A stretch of 64,000 nucleotides of DNA from the NCBI GenBank assembly GCA_965205595.1, contig CBDBHI010000048.1, positions 21,851-85,850 of the forward strand, in the 5' to 3' direction. Source of the stretch: CATQHP01 sp965205595 (GTDB lineage Bacteria > Acidobacteriota > Terriglobia > Bryobacterales > UBA6623). The notes under the pieces are model-generated. The model was given only the letters and a program-made list of their open reading frames with translations. It was not told where the DNA came from and did not search any database. This document shows positions 52,630 to 61,526 of this stretch, in pieces (the first letter of the stretch is position 1; the number at the start of each line of letters is the position of its first letter). Position numbers and translations under genes: made by a program.

Positions 52630-54015
52630 CTAGCGGCACGGGCGTGCCTTCCAAAAGTAGTTGTGGATGCCATCGACCGTGTATAGCCGGCGAAAGGTCA
52701 TTTCCAATTCATCGTCAATCGCGACTTTCGCTGGGTCGACGTCGGTTAGCTGGCACTGGAAGCGGCCACCCTGCTCGAAGTCAATCACGGCGGCAACTAC
52801 CGGCGGCTGAAGCGAATACGCGAGATGATCAACCGTGTAAGTCGCGATGGTCACCCGTGCATCCGCATAATGTTCGGGCTGCATCTCGTCAACGACCCCG
52901 CACAGGACGCAGACCTGTTGAGGCGGTAGATTGCCGCCACCGCAAGATTTGCATCGAGAACCTACGAACGCGAATTTCCAACGCTCGGCGCGTTGCATGG
53001 GGGGGGCCGCCGGGCGCGGTGGGTCCGGACGCCGGGGCGGCTCGAACGGCAGTATTCCGCGCCAGCGGAGATACGAGGTGTAAGCCAGATCGTCGCGCTT
53101 GGACCCGATCCAGTTGGCGACAGATCGCCGTGGGCGAGCATCAGCGATACGATCGGTAACTTCGAGAATGAGCACTTCCGCGCCGTCCGCCGCACACGCA
53201 ACCGCGAGACGGTCTCCTGGCGAAGCTTCGTCAAGCATGCTCGCCAACAGCAATCCGGCATGGGCTGTGCCGGTGCGTCCAACAGTTCCAGCTAGGTTGT
53301 CGGCTGACTGTTCAGCACTGAGACCCGCCTGCCGCGCGAATGATCGCGTGATACGAGCATTCGTTGCATCGACGGCAACTTTGGCGAGATCTTTCGATCG
53401 CAGCCCGGCCTGGGTCAAAGCAGTCTGGAAAGCGTTGGCCAGCGCCGGCACGAGTACCTGCTCGCCAAAGCGCTCTTCCCACTGGCGCGAATACGGCTGA
53501 TTGGGGCTGCGCCATACGTCAAGCAGCTCTTCGGTTGACGCTGCGCACCCAATGATCTTTGCCGCCGCATGGTCATCGGGACCTACGAGAAAACTGCAAG
53601 CGCCGTCACCCCCGACCGACTCCGCGCTGCCACCCGCGGCGCTGCATGTAATATCCGCCGCGGCCACAAGCGTTGAAGAGTCTGTCGACATCTCTGCCGC
53701 CAACCCAATCGCGGTCAGTCCGGCCCTGCTCGATCCAGCCGTGTCTACACTGCGAATACTCGCCGGCAGGTCTAGCGCCGCATGAATCACGGCGGCGTTG
53801 AGCTTTTCCGCATAAGCGTGCGAGTTTGAGGCGAAGAGCAGGCTTGAGGGCAGCTCGGCCCCTCGGATTGCTTCGCGAGATGCTTCGACAGCCAGCGACG
53901 TCGCGTCTTCGTCAAATGAGGCTACGGCGCGCTCACCGCGTCCACCGGCTTGCGTCAATTCGCGATTCAGTCGAAAGTATGGAATGTACGATCCGTAACG
54001 AAGAATCCCAGCCAT
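52630..54015 (-). CDS. HMG-CoA-synthase-like protein fused to a DUF35 zinc-ribbon/OB-fold domain
   Basis: A 461-residue fusion. Residues 1 to about 325 follow the HMG-CoA synthase/KAS III pattern (GILRYGSYIPYFRLNRE, FDEDATSLAVEAS, GRTGTAHAGLLLASML). Where the catalytic Cys would stand the sequence reads SVDTAGSSRAGL, without Cys. Residues about 345-461 are a zinc ribbon (CKSCGG and CVLCG) and an OB fold (TYTVDHLAYSLQPP), as in DUF35/ChsH2 proteins. With the thiolase next door this resembles the archaeal thiolase-HMGCS-DUF35 assembly with two parts joined. The enzymatic activity is uncertain. Confidence 0.82.
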   Translation of the reverse strand: MAGILRYGSYIPYFRLNRELTQAGGRGERAVASFDEDATSLAVEASREAIRGAELPSSLLFASNSHAYAEKLNAAVIHAALDLPASIRSVDTAGSSRAGLTAIGLAAEMSTDSSTLVAAADITCSAAGGSAESVGGDGACSFLVGPDDHAAAKIIGCAASTEELLDVWRSPNQPYSRQWEERFGEQVLVPALANAFQTALTQAGLRSKDLAKVAVDATNARITRSFARQAGLSAEQSADNLAGTVGRTGTAHAGLLLASMLDEASPGDRLAVACAADGAEVLILEVTDRIADARPRRSVANWIGSKRDDLAYTSYLRWRGILPFEPPRRPDPPRPAAPPMQRAERWKFAFVGSRCKSCGGGNLPPQQVCVLCGVVDEMQPEHYADARVTIATYTVDHLAYSLQPPVVAAVIDFEQGGRFQCQLTDVDPAKVAIDDELEMTFRRLYTVDGIHNYFWKARPCR

Positions 54016-54133
54016 AGACGCGGTATTGTCGCATGGAGCACAAAGCCAGCGGGCATATAAGGTAAAAACCCACCCAAAGCACTAGGGATCGACTGATACC
54101 TATTCGCTTGCCGGCTTGCGATGCTAAGTACAG

Positions 54134-55201
54134 ATGACCCCCTCTAAACAGTTGAACGGACTTTGGATCGGTCTTCTGATCGGCTCGTCAATGTTTGCTC
54201 AGTCAACCGCCAGAGTTGAACGCTCACCAAGCGGCGTCATAGTGATGCGCGGTTCGCGCCCGGCTCCGCCGCCTGAAGCGGCCGCGGAAACGGCGGAAGC
54301 AGCTCAGGCCCCCGCTGAAAACTCAGAGACTCCCGCCCAGGTCGCAGTGCGGATGCTTCGAAACTCCGGAGATGTGGCGTATTTGTCCGCTGGTGGGTCA
54401 AAGCAAGTTCAGCTAGGCTCCACGGAGTCGACCTACCACGAGTACGGTTCATCGGGCGAGGTTGTCCCGGCTGACACCACGCGTACCACCATTCGCCGAC
54501 TGTCAGACGGGACGATTGAGACGGTGGCGGCCGTGTTTGCCACGAATGTGAACGGTCGCGAAGTGCTGGTCCGCAAGGAAACGACTAGAGAGCGAACCGT
54601 CGGAGGCAAAACGACGAGTGTCAAGACCACCGAGCGTCCCAGCATCAACGGAGGCTTTCGGGCGGCCGAGAGACTCGAATCGGTCACTACTGACAATGGC
54701 AACGCGGGTACGACTGTCGACACCGTGCGATTCATCCACACCGGCGTCTCCGCGGCTCTGGTCGAGGTAGGCCGTGAGAGTAGCGTGATGCGCCAGACCG
54801 ATCGAGGAGCGACGACCGAGACCACGATCTATGAGCGTTCAACGGTAAACGGTAAAACCGTACTGGCGGGCCGTACGGTTGGCCGCCTCACGCAAGAGGA
54901 AGACGGCTCGGTTCGCGAGACCATCGAGGTCTACGGTAGGTATGCCGGCACGCAAGAACAAAACCCACTCCAGCTAGAGCGCGTCGTGAAACGAAGCGTA
55001 ACGGTTGCCAGGAATGGCGATGTAAACGAGTCGCTATCGTCGGTCGGTCAGGGAGCAATGGCCGGCACCGATTTCAGGACGCAACGTGTGGCTCGTTTGA
55101 CCGACGATGGCATCGTTGAGGTCACCACGTTCGAGCAGAATGCTAACGGCCAAATGTATGCCAAGGGCGTCTCGGTCGAGCCTCTCGACCAAGCGCCATA
55201 G
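54134..55201 (+). CDS. Secreted repetitive beta-strand protein of unknown function
   Basis: A 355-residue exported protein with a signal peptide (LNGLWIGLLIGSSMFAQ), an Ala/Pro-rich linker (RPAPPPEAAAETAEAAQAP) and a C-terminal part made of repeated Thr/Arg/Val-rich hairpins such as VRKETTRERTVGGKTTSV and TTIYERSTVNGKTVLAGRTV. The repeats suggest an elongated beta structure like a RHS- or propeller-type surface protein. I do not recognise the family. It diverges from the OB-fusion gene; the GNAT gene starts 49 bases later. Confidence 0.65.
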   Translation: MTPSKQLNGLWIGLLIGSSMFAQSTARVERSPSGVIVMRGSRPAPPPEAAAETAEAAQAPAENSETPAQVAVRMLRNSGDVAYLSAGGSKQVQLGSTESTYHEYGSSGEVVPADTTRTTIRRLSDGTIETVAAVFATNVNGREVLVRKETTRERTVGGKTTSVKTTERPSINGGFRAAERLESVTTDNGNAGTTVDTVRFIHTGVSAALVEVGRESSVMRQTDRGATTETTIYERSTVNGKTVLAGRTVGRLTQEEDGSVRETIEVYGRYAGTQEQNPLQLERVVKRSVTVARNGDVNESLSSVGQGAMAGTDFRTQRVARLTDDGIVEVTTFEQNANGQMYAKGVSVEPLDQAP

Positions 55202-55230
55202 CGCTCTCGGCCGCGATCGCCGAAAGCTTA

Positions 55231-55236
55231 TATAAT
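55231..55236 (+). promoter_or_regulatory. -10 element of the GNAT gene
   Basis: A perfect TATAAT 14 nt before the start codon implies a nearly leaderless mRNA. No good -35 hexamer was seen. Confidence 0.5.
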
Positions 55237-55250
55237 CAAGCCGAACGGCG

Positions 55251-56219
55251 ATGGCTACCGCCCCGCTCCACCCTCCAGACTTTCGTCTCGTGGATTTGCG
55301 CGAGCTTCGAGGGAATGATCTGAACGCCGTTCTCGACGAGCAGATTCGCTTTTGGCGCGAAAACTATCTTTGGGATTTCTCAGCGTCTGCCGAGACGATC
55401 AAACGCTATCTCGACATGCGGAATCTGCCCGGCTACGCGGTTGTGTGGTCCGGGCGACCGGTTGGCTATAGCTATTTCGTCCACGAAGACGTTAAGGCCT
55501 TAATTGGCGAACTTTACGTGCTCGAGGAGTTTCGGGATAATGCGTCTGAAGGCCAATTGTTCGAAGCCACGTTAAAGTCTGCTGCATTGTTCCCGGGCGT
55601 GCGGCGTATTGAGGGCCAGTTGCTTTCACTCGACTCAATGCCGAATCTGCCGACGGTTTTCGGGAATTCGATTAGAGTTTTCCGGCGCTGTTTTATGTTA
55701 CGCGAAGGCCTTGAACATCTACCTCCCCCGGTGGTGACGCCTTGGACGGTTCGGTTCTCGCGCTGGTCGGACTACCACATCGACTCGGCGGCTGATCTCG
55801 TAGCTGCCGCCTACGCCGGTCACGTTGATTCCCACATCAATGATCAATATCGTACTTTTACTGGTGCGCGTCGCTTTCTATTCACCTCGACTCAGCACCC
55901 CGGCTGCGGTCGCTTTTTGCGTCACGCGGCAATCGTGGCGGGTGACCTACGAACGTCGAAATTGCGCGGTATCTGCCTCGGAAGCCTCGTCGAGAGCGAT
56001 ATCGGCCATGTGACACAGGTCTGCGTTGATCCGAAACTGCGTGGACAGGGCCTTGGGTATGAGCTGTTGCGCCGATCGCTCTCGGCTTTCCGCGATGCCG
56101 GCAGCCGCGCGGTGAGCTTGACCGTTACGGAGGAAAACACCGGTGCTGTGCAGCTTTATGAACGAATGGGATTTCGCTCGGCGCGAAAATTCCCCGCATT
56201 CGTCTGGGAATCGAACTAG
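55251..56219 (+). CDS. GNAT-family N-acetyltransferase, probably two-domain
   Basis: A 322-residue protein. The C-terminal half is a clear GNAT domain: acetyl-CoA loop CVDPKLRGQGLGYELLRRSL, then VSLTVTEENTGAVQLYERMGFRSAR. The N-terminal half (LDEQIRFWRENYLWDFSASAETI, ALIGELYVLEEFRDNASEGQLFEATLK) repeats a weaker GNAT-like pattern, so the protein is probably a tandem. Substrate not known. A perfect TATAAT at 55231-55236 lies 14 nt before the ATG, leaving a leader of only a few bases. Confidence 0.82.
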   Translation: MATAPLHPPDFRLVDLRELRGNDLNAVLDEQIRFWRENYLWDFSASAETIKRYLDMRNLPGYAVVWSGRPVGYSYFVHEDVKALIGELYVLEEFRDNASEGQLFEATLKSAALFPGVRRIEGQLLSLDSMPNLPTVFGNSIRVFRRCFMLREGLEHLPPPVVTPWTVRFSRWSDYHIDSAADLVAAAYAGHVDSHINDQYRTFTGARRFLFTSTQHPGCGRFLRHAAIVAGDLRTSKLRGICLGSLVESDIGHVTQVCVDPKLRGQGLGYELLRRSLSAFRDAGSRAVSLTVTEENTGAVQLYERMGFRSARKFPAFVWESN

Positions 56220-56273
56220 ACCTTTCCCGCCCTGATGTTGGCAACGGTTTTCGCCGTCGCGCCGTCGTAAGTA

Positions 56274-57278
56274 ATGATGCTGACGCGGCGTGGCTTGCTG
56301 TTGCAGGTAGCTCGGGTCTTGAAGAAAGAACCCGTTAGCGGGATCTACATCCCCGGGTGGAAGGCCGTCGGTTCGAAACAAACCAACCGAATTGCCGATG
56401 TAATCGAGCGGCTCGGACTGAACGCGTTGCTGGTCGATCTCAAAGACGCGAACGGCGACATTTTCTACCAAGCTGACGACCCAACCGGCCGGAAACTTCA
56501 GGCTAAGACGGTCGATGGGCATCCGCGTTCGCTCAATTTCAGAGCGCTCCGGGCGCTGCAGCGGCGTGGAATTCGAGTGCTCGGCCGCCATGTGATGTTC
56601 CGCGATCGAGGGCTCTATCACGAACAGCCGAATTTGCAGCTTCACCAGACGCGAAACGAGTATTGGGTTGATCCCCGTCGCTGGGGCGCTCTTGATTACA
56701 ACTTGGCTTTGCTCGAGCAGGAAGAGACGTTTGGTTTTGACGAATTGGTGCTCGACTATATTCGCTTTCCCGCTGTGAACCGGTTTGGTTCGCTCGATCA
56801 GAAATGCGACCACATCGATCGCGCGGTGGCCGAGGCGCACTGCCGGGTCTCAACGCTGGGCGTGCAGGTCTTCGGATGGGCTGCGTGGGACTACCGCAAG
56901 GCCGGGGTCGGCCAGCGAATCCCAACCCTCGACGCGCATGTGGACCATGTCTACCCGATGGTGTATCCGTCGCATTTTCAGTCGGGCAGCTTCGGTTTCG
57001 CCGATCCCAATGAACATCCAAAATTCATTCTGAAGGCCGGCTACCGCGAGGGGTCGAAGAAGGTTTCAAGCGCGGCTAAAATCATGCCAATGGTACAGGT
57101 GTTCTGGCACAAATCGGAGCAAGTTCGGGCTCAAATCGAGGCAGTTGAAGAGGCGGATATGCCGGGATATTTGGCCTGGAATGCCCGCGGCAATTACGAT
57201 CTGCTCGAAGAGGCCCTCAAGGGGCGTTCGGCGTCAGGCGAGAATGTCGTGCACGATTTCGCCGTGGACGTCGGTTAG
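56274..57278 (+). CDS. DUF4015 putative glycoside hydrolase
   Basis: A 334-residue TIM-barrel-like protein with VSGIYIPGWKAVGSKQ, ALLVDLKDANGDIFYQ, GRHVMFRDRGLY, FDELVLDYIRFPAVNRFG and GWAAWDYRKAGVGQRIPTLDAHVDHVYPMVYPSHF, the characteristic blocks of DUF4015 (GH13-like) enzymes. The Asp in VLDYIRFP is a likely catalytic residue. No clear signal peptide is seen. Its 3' end overlaps the DUF1501 gene on the opposite strand by 45 bases. Substrate unknown. Confidence 0.85.
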   Translation: MMLTRRGLLLQVARVLKKEPVSGIYIPGWKAVGSKQTNRIADVIERLGLNALLVDLKDANGDIFYQADDPTGRKLQAKTVDGHPRSLNFRALRALQRRGIRVLGRHVMFRDRGLYHEQPNLQLHQTRNEYWVDPRRWGALDYNLALLEQEETFGFDELVLDYIRFPAVNRFGSLDQKCDHIDRAVAEAHCRVSTLGVQVFGWAAWDYRKAGVGQRIPTLDAHVDHVYPMVYPSHFQSGSFGFADPNEHPKFILKAGYREGSKKVSSAAKIMPMVQVFWHKSEQVRAQIEAVEEADMPGYLAWNARGNYDLLEEALKGRSASGENVVHDFAVDVG

Positions 57279-58658
57279 GCGCATGTCCCTGCCGCTGTAG
57301 CGGTAAGTTAGCTTCTTGTGGTCCATGCCAAGTAAGTGCAGCATGGTTGCGTGCAGGTCGTGGACGTGGACTTTGTTTTCGACTGTGAAATAGCCGTACT
57401 CGTCGGTTGCGCCGTAGCGTAGACCGCCTTTCACGCCGCCGCCGGCTAGCCACATCGTGAACCCGAACGGGTTATGGTCGCGGCCAGTGTTCTCGTCGAA
57501 TATTCCGCTGTTTGTTTGTGCGGTGGGGGTGCGGCCGAACTCGCCTCCCCAGACAATCAGGGTGTCGTCGAGTAGGCCTCGCCCTTTGAGGTCTTTGATT
57601 AGCGCGGCAATCGGCTTGTCAGTGGCAAGCGCGTTCCTGGTGTGACCCTCGATCAGCCGAGCGTGTTGGTCCCAGCGATCAAGGCCCTTGCGGGCGGGGG
57701 TGAGCAGCTCGATGAAGCGCACGCCGCGCTCGATCATGCGGCGCGCGAGCAGGCATTGACGGCCGAATTCGGAGGTGTCGTCCTCATCGAGGCCGTAGAG
57801 TTTTTTCGTCGCTTCCGTTTCGCCGGTCAGATCGAGCAAATCAGGGACAGCGCTTTGCATGCGGTAGGCAAGTTCGTAGTTGGCGATCGACGCTTCGATT
57901 TCGCTAACCGCGCCAAGACGCTTGACGACTCCTCGGTTGAGATTGCGGATCAGCTCGAGCTTACGCTCTTGCAGCCCTGGTTTTTCCTCGCGGGGCTGGA
58001 TATCGGCGATGGGGTGTTTGCCTCGTCGGAACAGCGTACCTTGATACGACGCCGGTAGAAATCCATTGCTGAAGCAATCCATCCCGCCGGGCGGAATCAA
58101 GCCCGAGTCGAGGACCACAAAGCCTGGTAGGTTATCGCACTCGCTACCGAGGCCGTAGGTCACCCAGGCGCCCATCGAGGGGCGGCCTTGGAATCCCGAA
58201 CCGGTGTGAATGAAGTAGTTTCCAGCAGTGTGTTCGGAATGGTCGGCGACCATCGAGTTGATCACGCAAAGATCGTCGGCGCAGGTCGCCACGTGCGGGA
58301 ACAGATCGCTGACCCAGAGGCCAGATTCGCCGTACTGCTTGAACTTGAATGGGCTGGCGAAAACCTTGTTGGTGATGTTGAAGACCGTGGTCGGGATCTC
58401 GTCCATCTGGATTGGTTGGCCGTGCTCGGCCTCGAGGCGAGGCTTGGGGTCGAAGGTGTCCATTTGCCCCGGACCGCCATCCATGTAGAGGTAGATGACG
58501 TGTTTTGCTTTCGCCTCGAAATGCGGTGGGCGGACGGCTAGCGGCGCAACGGTGCGATCAGGTAGGGCTGCGGCGCGGGCTTCGTCAGCCATCATGGCCG
58601 CGAGTGCCAGGCCGCCGAAGCCGTTTGCGGATGTTGTTAGCCAGTCACGGCGGGTCAT
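57234..58658 (-). CDS. DUF1501 exported protein (second copy)
   Basis: A 474-residue paralogue of the 38708 protein: leader TRRDWLTTSANGFGGLALA (twin-arginine-like), then HVIYLYMDGGPGQMDTFDPKP, ADHSEHTAGNYFIHTGSGFQG, LLARRMIERGVRFIELL and LIVWGGEFGRTPTAQTNSG. It matches the planctomycete and acidobacterial form closely. No DUF1549/DUF1553 partner is adjacent. The 3' end overlaps the DUF4015 gene tail to tail. Confidence 0.9.
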   Translation of the reverse strand: MTRRDWLTTSANGFGGLALAAMMADEARAAALPDRTVAPLAVRPPHFEAKAKHVIYLYMDGGPGQMDTFDPKPRLEAEHGQPIQMDEIPTTVFNITNKVFASPFKFKQYGESGLWVSDLFPHVATCADDLCVINSMVADHSEHTAGNYFIHTGSGFQGRPSMGAWVTYGLGSECDNLPGFVVLDSGLIPPGGMDCFSNGFLPASYQGTLFRRGKHPIADIQPREEKPGLQERKLELIRNLNRGVVKRLGAVSEIEASIANYELAYRMQSAVPDLLDLTGETEATKKLYGLDEDDTSEFGRQCLLARRMIERGVRFIELLTPARKGLDRWDQHARLIEGHTRNALATDKPIAALIKDLKGRGLLDDTLIVWGGEFGRTPTAQTNSGIFDENTGRDHNPFGFTMWLAGGGVKGGLRYGATDEYGYFTVENKVHVHDLHATMLHLLGMDHKKLTYRYSGRDMRLTDVHGEIVHDILA

Positions 58659-60076
58659 CGTTTGTTTATCTTAACTCCGCTGTGTGGAGGGCGCTTGAGC
58701 GACGCCGGGTTGTTAGGTTGTTCTTTTTCTCGAGGAGAGCGAGGAGCGACCCCTCGTACTTGTGACCAAACTTTCTTGGAGTCGGATGGATAGTCGTATC
58801 TCTCACGCATTTTCGCTCGCCCCGTGGTGAGAAATGCGGGCTGGGAACCTGTTTCAACACTACACCCCCGAGTCAAGTTTTTAGGCTGAGCCTCCCGGGC
58901 GCAGCCTGGCCGTTAGATCGAAATGTCCCGATTTGTCCGGATTTCTCTAAAAATCGCTGGCCGGGAGGAACCCGTCGCACATACTAATAGTATTCCGTCA
59001 AACTTCACAATGAAGAACGCCGTACTCCTCGTGCAGTCACCCAATTTGATCCCCAGGCCGCATCATGAATGCCACCCTGAGGCCGGATTTGGCAGGGATT
59101 TCTGTAAATTTCGACCCTCCTTGCAGGGCTTTCTTCAGCCCCCACGTATAGTGTAAGACCCGTGTGTCCGGTTTTCGGCTGACCGTATCGCTAGGTTACT
59201 GAATTCAAAGGCGAAATAAATTTCAAAATCGCCGGACGGCCGTGACCGATGCGAGACTCAATCTCGCTGTTTTATGAACATCGAGATCACTGGAAGCTGT
59301 TGATTCGTAATGGCTTTACGGGGTTACGTGAGTGGAAGCTGTGAAATAATCCCGATTCCGCGCATATGGTTCGCCATAAGTTCTTTGGAATCAACAGACG
59401 CGTTCTGGTAAAATCGATTTTTTCACACCTTCGTGTCCCCGAACTCCGAAGTCGGTCGCGGCAGGGTTTTGGCGAAATTTCGGTTCTTGGCGCGCGGGCG
59501 TGGCGTTCCTGTCCGATCGTGGGAGACTCGACGGTTTGTCACTGCGTCCAGTGTAAGGGTAGGTGTGCCGGTTTCTGTGCGGCGGTCGGCGTAAGTCGCC
59601 TGGAATCAGTGAAAGTTTTTTTGAAAGGGGCAGGACGCGGTTGACTGAGGGTCCGAAAACTGGCTACCGGGCAAACAACAAATGGAAAACATGACTACTG
59701 AGTTCATTGGAACTTGCTGATACTTCGATTGGCTATGACGATTCGCCCCTGTTCAGCTCAGCTTGATTAGTGGATTGGATTAGTGAACATTGAGAATCTC
59801 GTAACTCAAGTAGCTCCAGTCATATACGGTGATTTGTCTCTGTCCCGCTTAGCCATAGTAGAAGGCCAGGTGGAGAGAGTCGGCGGCCTGGTTGGCGCAG
59901 TTGGTCGAGGTCCCCGAGGCGAGGCGCTTGACGGTGGGCTGGAAGCGGTCGTTGAAGCAGTTCTGCTCGGTGAGCAGGTTGCCGAGCTGGCGGTCGATGA
60001 TTGGTTGGGAGTCGACCTACTGCTACATTGAGATCTCTGTAAACTAATGACCTATAAAGGTTTAATAGGTTTTACC
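58659..60076. other. 1.4-kb stretch without a convincing gene
   Basis: Between the DUF1501 start and the IS256 left end no frame has a recognisable domain. Several short frames (58923, 59366, 59783) have unusual composition and no ribosome site. Repeat copy 4 lies at 58796-58842. It could be decayed genes or a long regulatory or RNA-coding stretch. A promoter for the DUF1501 gene should lie in the first 100 bases. Confidence 0.45.
58796..58842 (+). repeat. Dispersed repeat motif, copy 4 of 4, with hairpin
   Basis: Contains GTATCTCTCACGCATTT and AAATGCGGGCT. CGCATTT pairs with AAATGCG, and inside CTCGCC pairs with GGTGAG around a CCGT loop, giving a bulged stem like a REP element. Confidence 0.6.
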
Positions 60077-61425
60077 GAGAGTGTCCCAGGTCCAGTTGAG
60101 GGTTGAGAGGCGGCGGTGTAGAGGGGCATTGTACTAGGCGACTTTCGGTTCGGCTGTGAGTCGGTTGGATTGAGGACGGCTTCGAGCATCCAAAGATCCT
60201 TATAGCCCATGATCTTGCGGAAGTTTTTCTCGGTATCAAGGAATGCAGCAGCCGCCCAACGGCGCACCATCGAAGCATCCTTCCAGCGCGTCACGCGACG
60301 TGTCCTCCGCCGCACGCCGGCGTTCGGACTCTCGACGATGTTGGTCGTCGCCAGACAACGATGCAACGACGGCGGCAATCCCAGGCGATTGATCGTGAAA
60401 CACTCCTCGAGACCCTCGCGCAAACTCGCCGCCGCCTCGGGCCAGTCGCCCGCGTACCATTCGGCCAGCTTCTTGAGCCGCGCTTGACCGTCCTTGGCTT
60501 CGAGCCGCCAGGCCGCGCGGATTGCCGCTTTGGCCTGATCCTGTTCGGCCTTCGGCAGCCTGTCGAGAACGTTGCGCAGCTTGTGGGCGCGACAACGCTG
60601 CACCGGAGCGCCACCAAAGATTTTGTGCACTGCCGCGCGTAAAGCCTTCGATCCATCGAGTACAAAAAGCCTCTTTTTCGCGGGCGAGACTCCACGCTCG
60701 ACCAAGCCTGTCAACAGGTCCTCGGCCGCCGCCGCGTTCTCCGTCGCCGCGTGCTGCAAGCCCAGGACGTGCTTGTTCCCTTCCGCGTCCACCCCCACGG
60801 CCGCTAAAACCGTGTGTCCCGAGAAAATCAGGCCGTCCACGTAGATCACCAGCAAGTCCACGTCATCGAAACGGCGCGCGAATAGTTCGTCGATTTTCTT
60901 TTCCGCAGCCTCGATGGTGTCGCGACTTATCGCCGATTTAGACACGCCGACGGTGTCGGCCATTTCGCCGATTACTCCCGCATACTGACGCGTCGAGACG
61001 CCTTTCATCAAGATATCCAGCATGCGCGAGCCTAGCCGCTCGTCGTCTTGCAGGGATTCGTAGGCGGGCACTTTGACCTCGCCGCCGGAGCGTTTGCGCA
61101 AGCGCGGCTTGGCCACCCGCAGCTTGCGATCGCTTAGATTCACGCGGCCCGATTGCCGTCCCCAGCGCAGCACGTCGCCGTCGCGCTTCTTGCCGGGTTG
61201 GGCGAGTTCGCCTCCGGTGACCTGTTGCGCCGAGAGTGCGAGCACGGCTTGGATGGCGGCGCGGCCGGTGACGTCGATGACCTCGTCGACGGCTCCCTGG
61301 CATTGTTCGATGAGTTCGACGAGGGGCAGCATGAGCTGCGCGTTTTGGCTGAGCAGACGCGTGAGCTCCTCGGGCCTCAGCCGCTGCTGCTTGGCGGAAT
61401 CAAGAATGTGATACGGTTTCTTCAC
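60052..61425 (-). CDS. IS256/mutator-family transposase
   Basis: A 457-residue DDE transposase with catalytic Asp in LLVIYVDGLIFSGH and RLFVLDGSKALRAAV, the Cys-His pair in QRCRAHKLRNVLDRLP and Glu in LATTNIVESPNAGVRRRTR. It appears intact. The stop lies 25 bases beyond the left inverted repeat, so the last eight residues (VKPIKPL region) come from flanking DNA. The start MKKPYHILDSAK is shared with the partial copy at 35.5-36.1 kb. Confidence 0.93.
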   Translation of the reverse strand: MKKPYHILDSAKQQRLRPEELTRLLSQNAQLMLPLVELIEQCQGAVDEVIDVTGRAAIQAVLALSAQQVTGGELAQPGKKRDGDVLRWGRQSGRVNLSDRKLRVAKPRLRKRSGGEVKVPAYESLQDDERLGSRMLDILMKGVSTRQYAGVIGEMADTVGVSKSAISRDTIEAAEKKIDELFARRFDDVDLLVIYVDGLIFSGHTVLAAVGVDAEGNKHVLGLQHAATENAAAAEDLLTGLVERGVSPAKKRLFVLDGSKALRAAVHKIFGGAPVQRCRAHKLRNVLDRLPKAEQDQAKAAIRAAWRLEAKDGQARLKKLAEWYAGDWPEAAASLREGLEECFTINRLGLPPSLHRCLATTNIVESPNAGVRRRTRRVTRWKDASMVRRWAAAAFLDTEKNFRKIMGYKDLWMLEAVLNPTDSQPNRKSPSTMPLYTAASQPSTGPGTLSVKPIKPL

Positions 61426-61526
61426 GGCGGTTCTCCTTTGTGGTTAAAGATTTGCTCGATTCTCGCAGAGAACCAAGCTTGAGAACCGCCGGCCCTTTAT
61501 CCCCCAACTGAGTTCGGGACAATTTC
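60077..61526 (-). mobile_element. Full-length IS256-family insertion sequence
   Basis: Left end GAGAGTGTCCC at 60077 and right end GGGACAATTTC at 61526 (inverted GAAATTGTCCC) are imperfect inverted repeats extending about 35 bases with a shared GTTGnGGG block. The 1450-bp size fits the family. It interrupts a multiheme cytochrome gene on the right side; no direct target duplication is visible (TTTTACC on the left, TGCGCCA on the right), so a flanking deletion is likely. Confidence 0.88.

Noticed and set aside
59366..59644. Cys-containing frame ending CVQCKGRCAGFC
   Set aside because: No CxxCH motif, no signal peptide and no ribosome site; probably chance.
59783..60031. 82-codon frame left of the IS256 copy
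   Set aside because: Repetitive Val/Gly/Glu composition without a known domain; possibly a shadow of a decayed gene.
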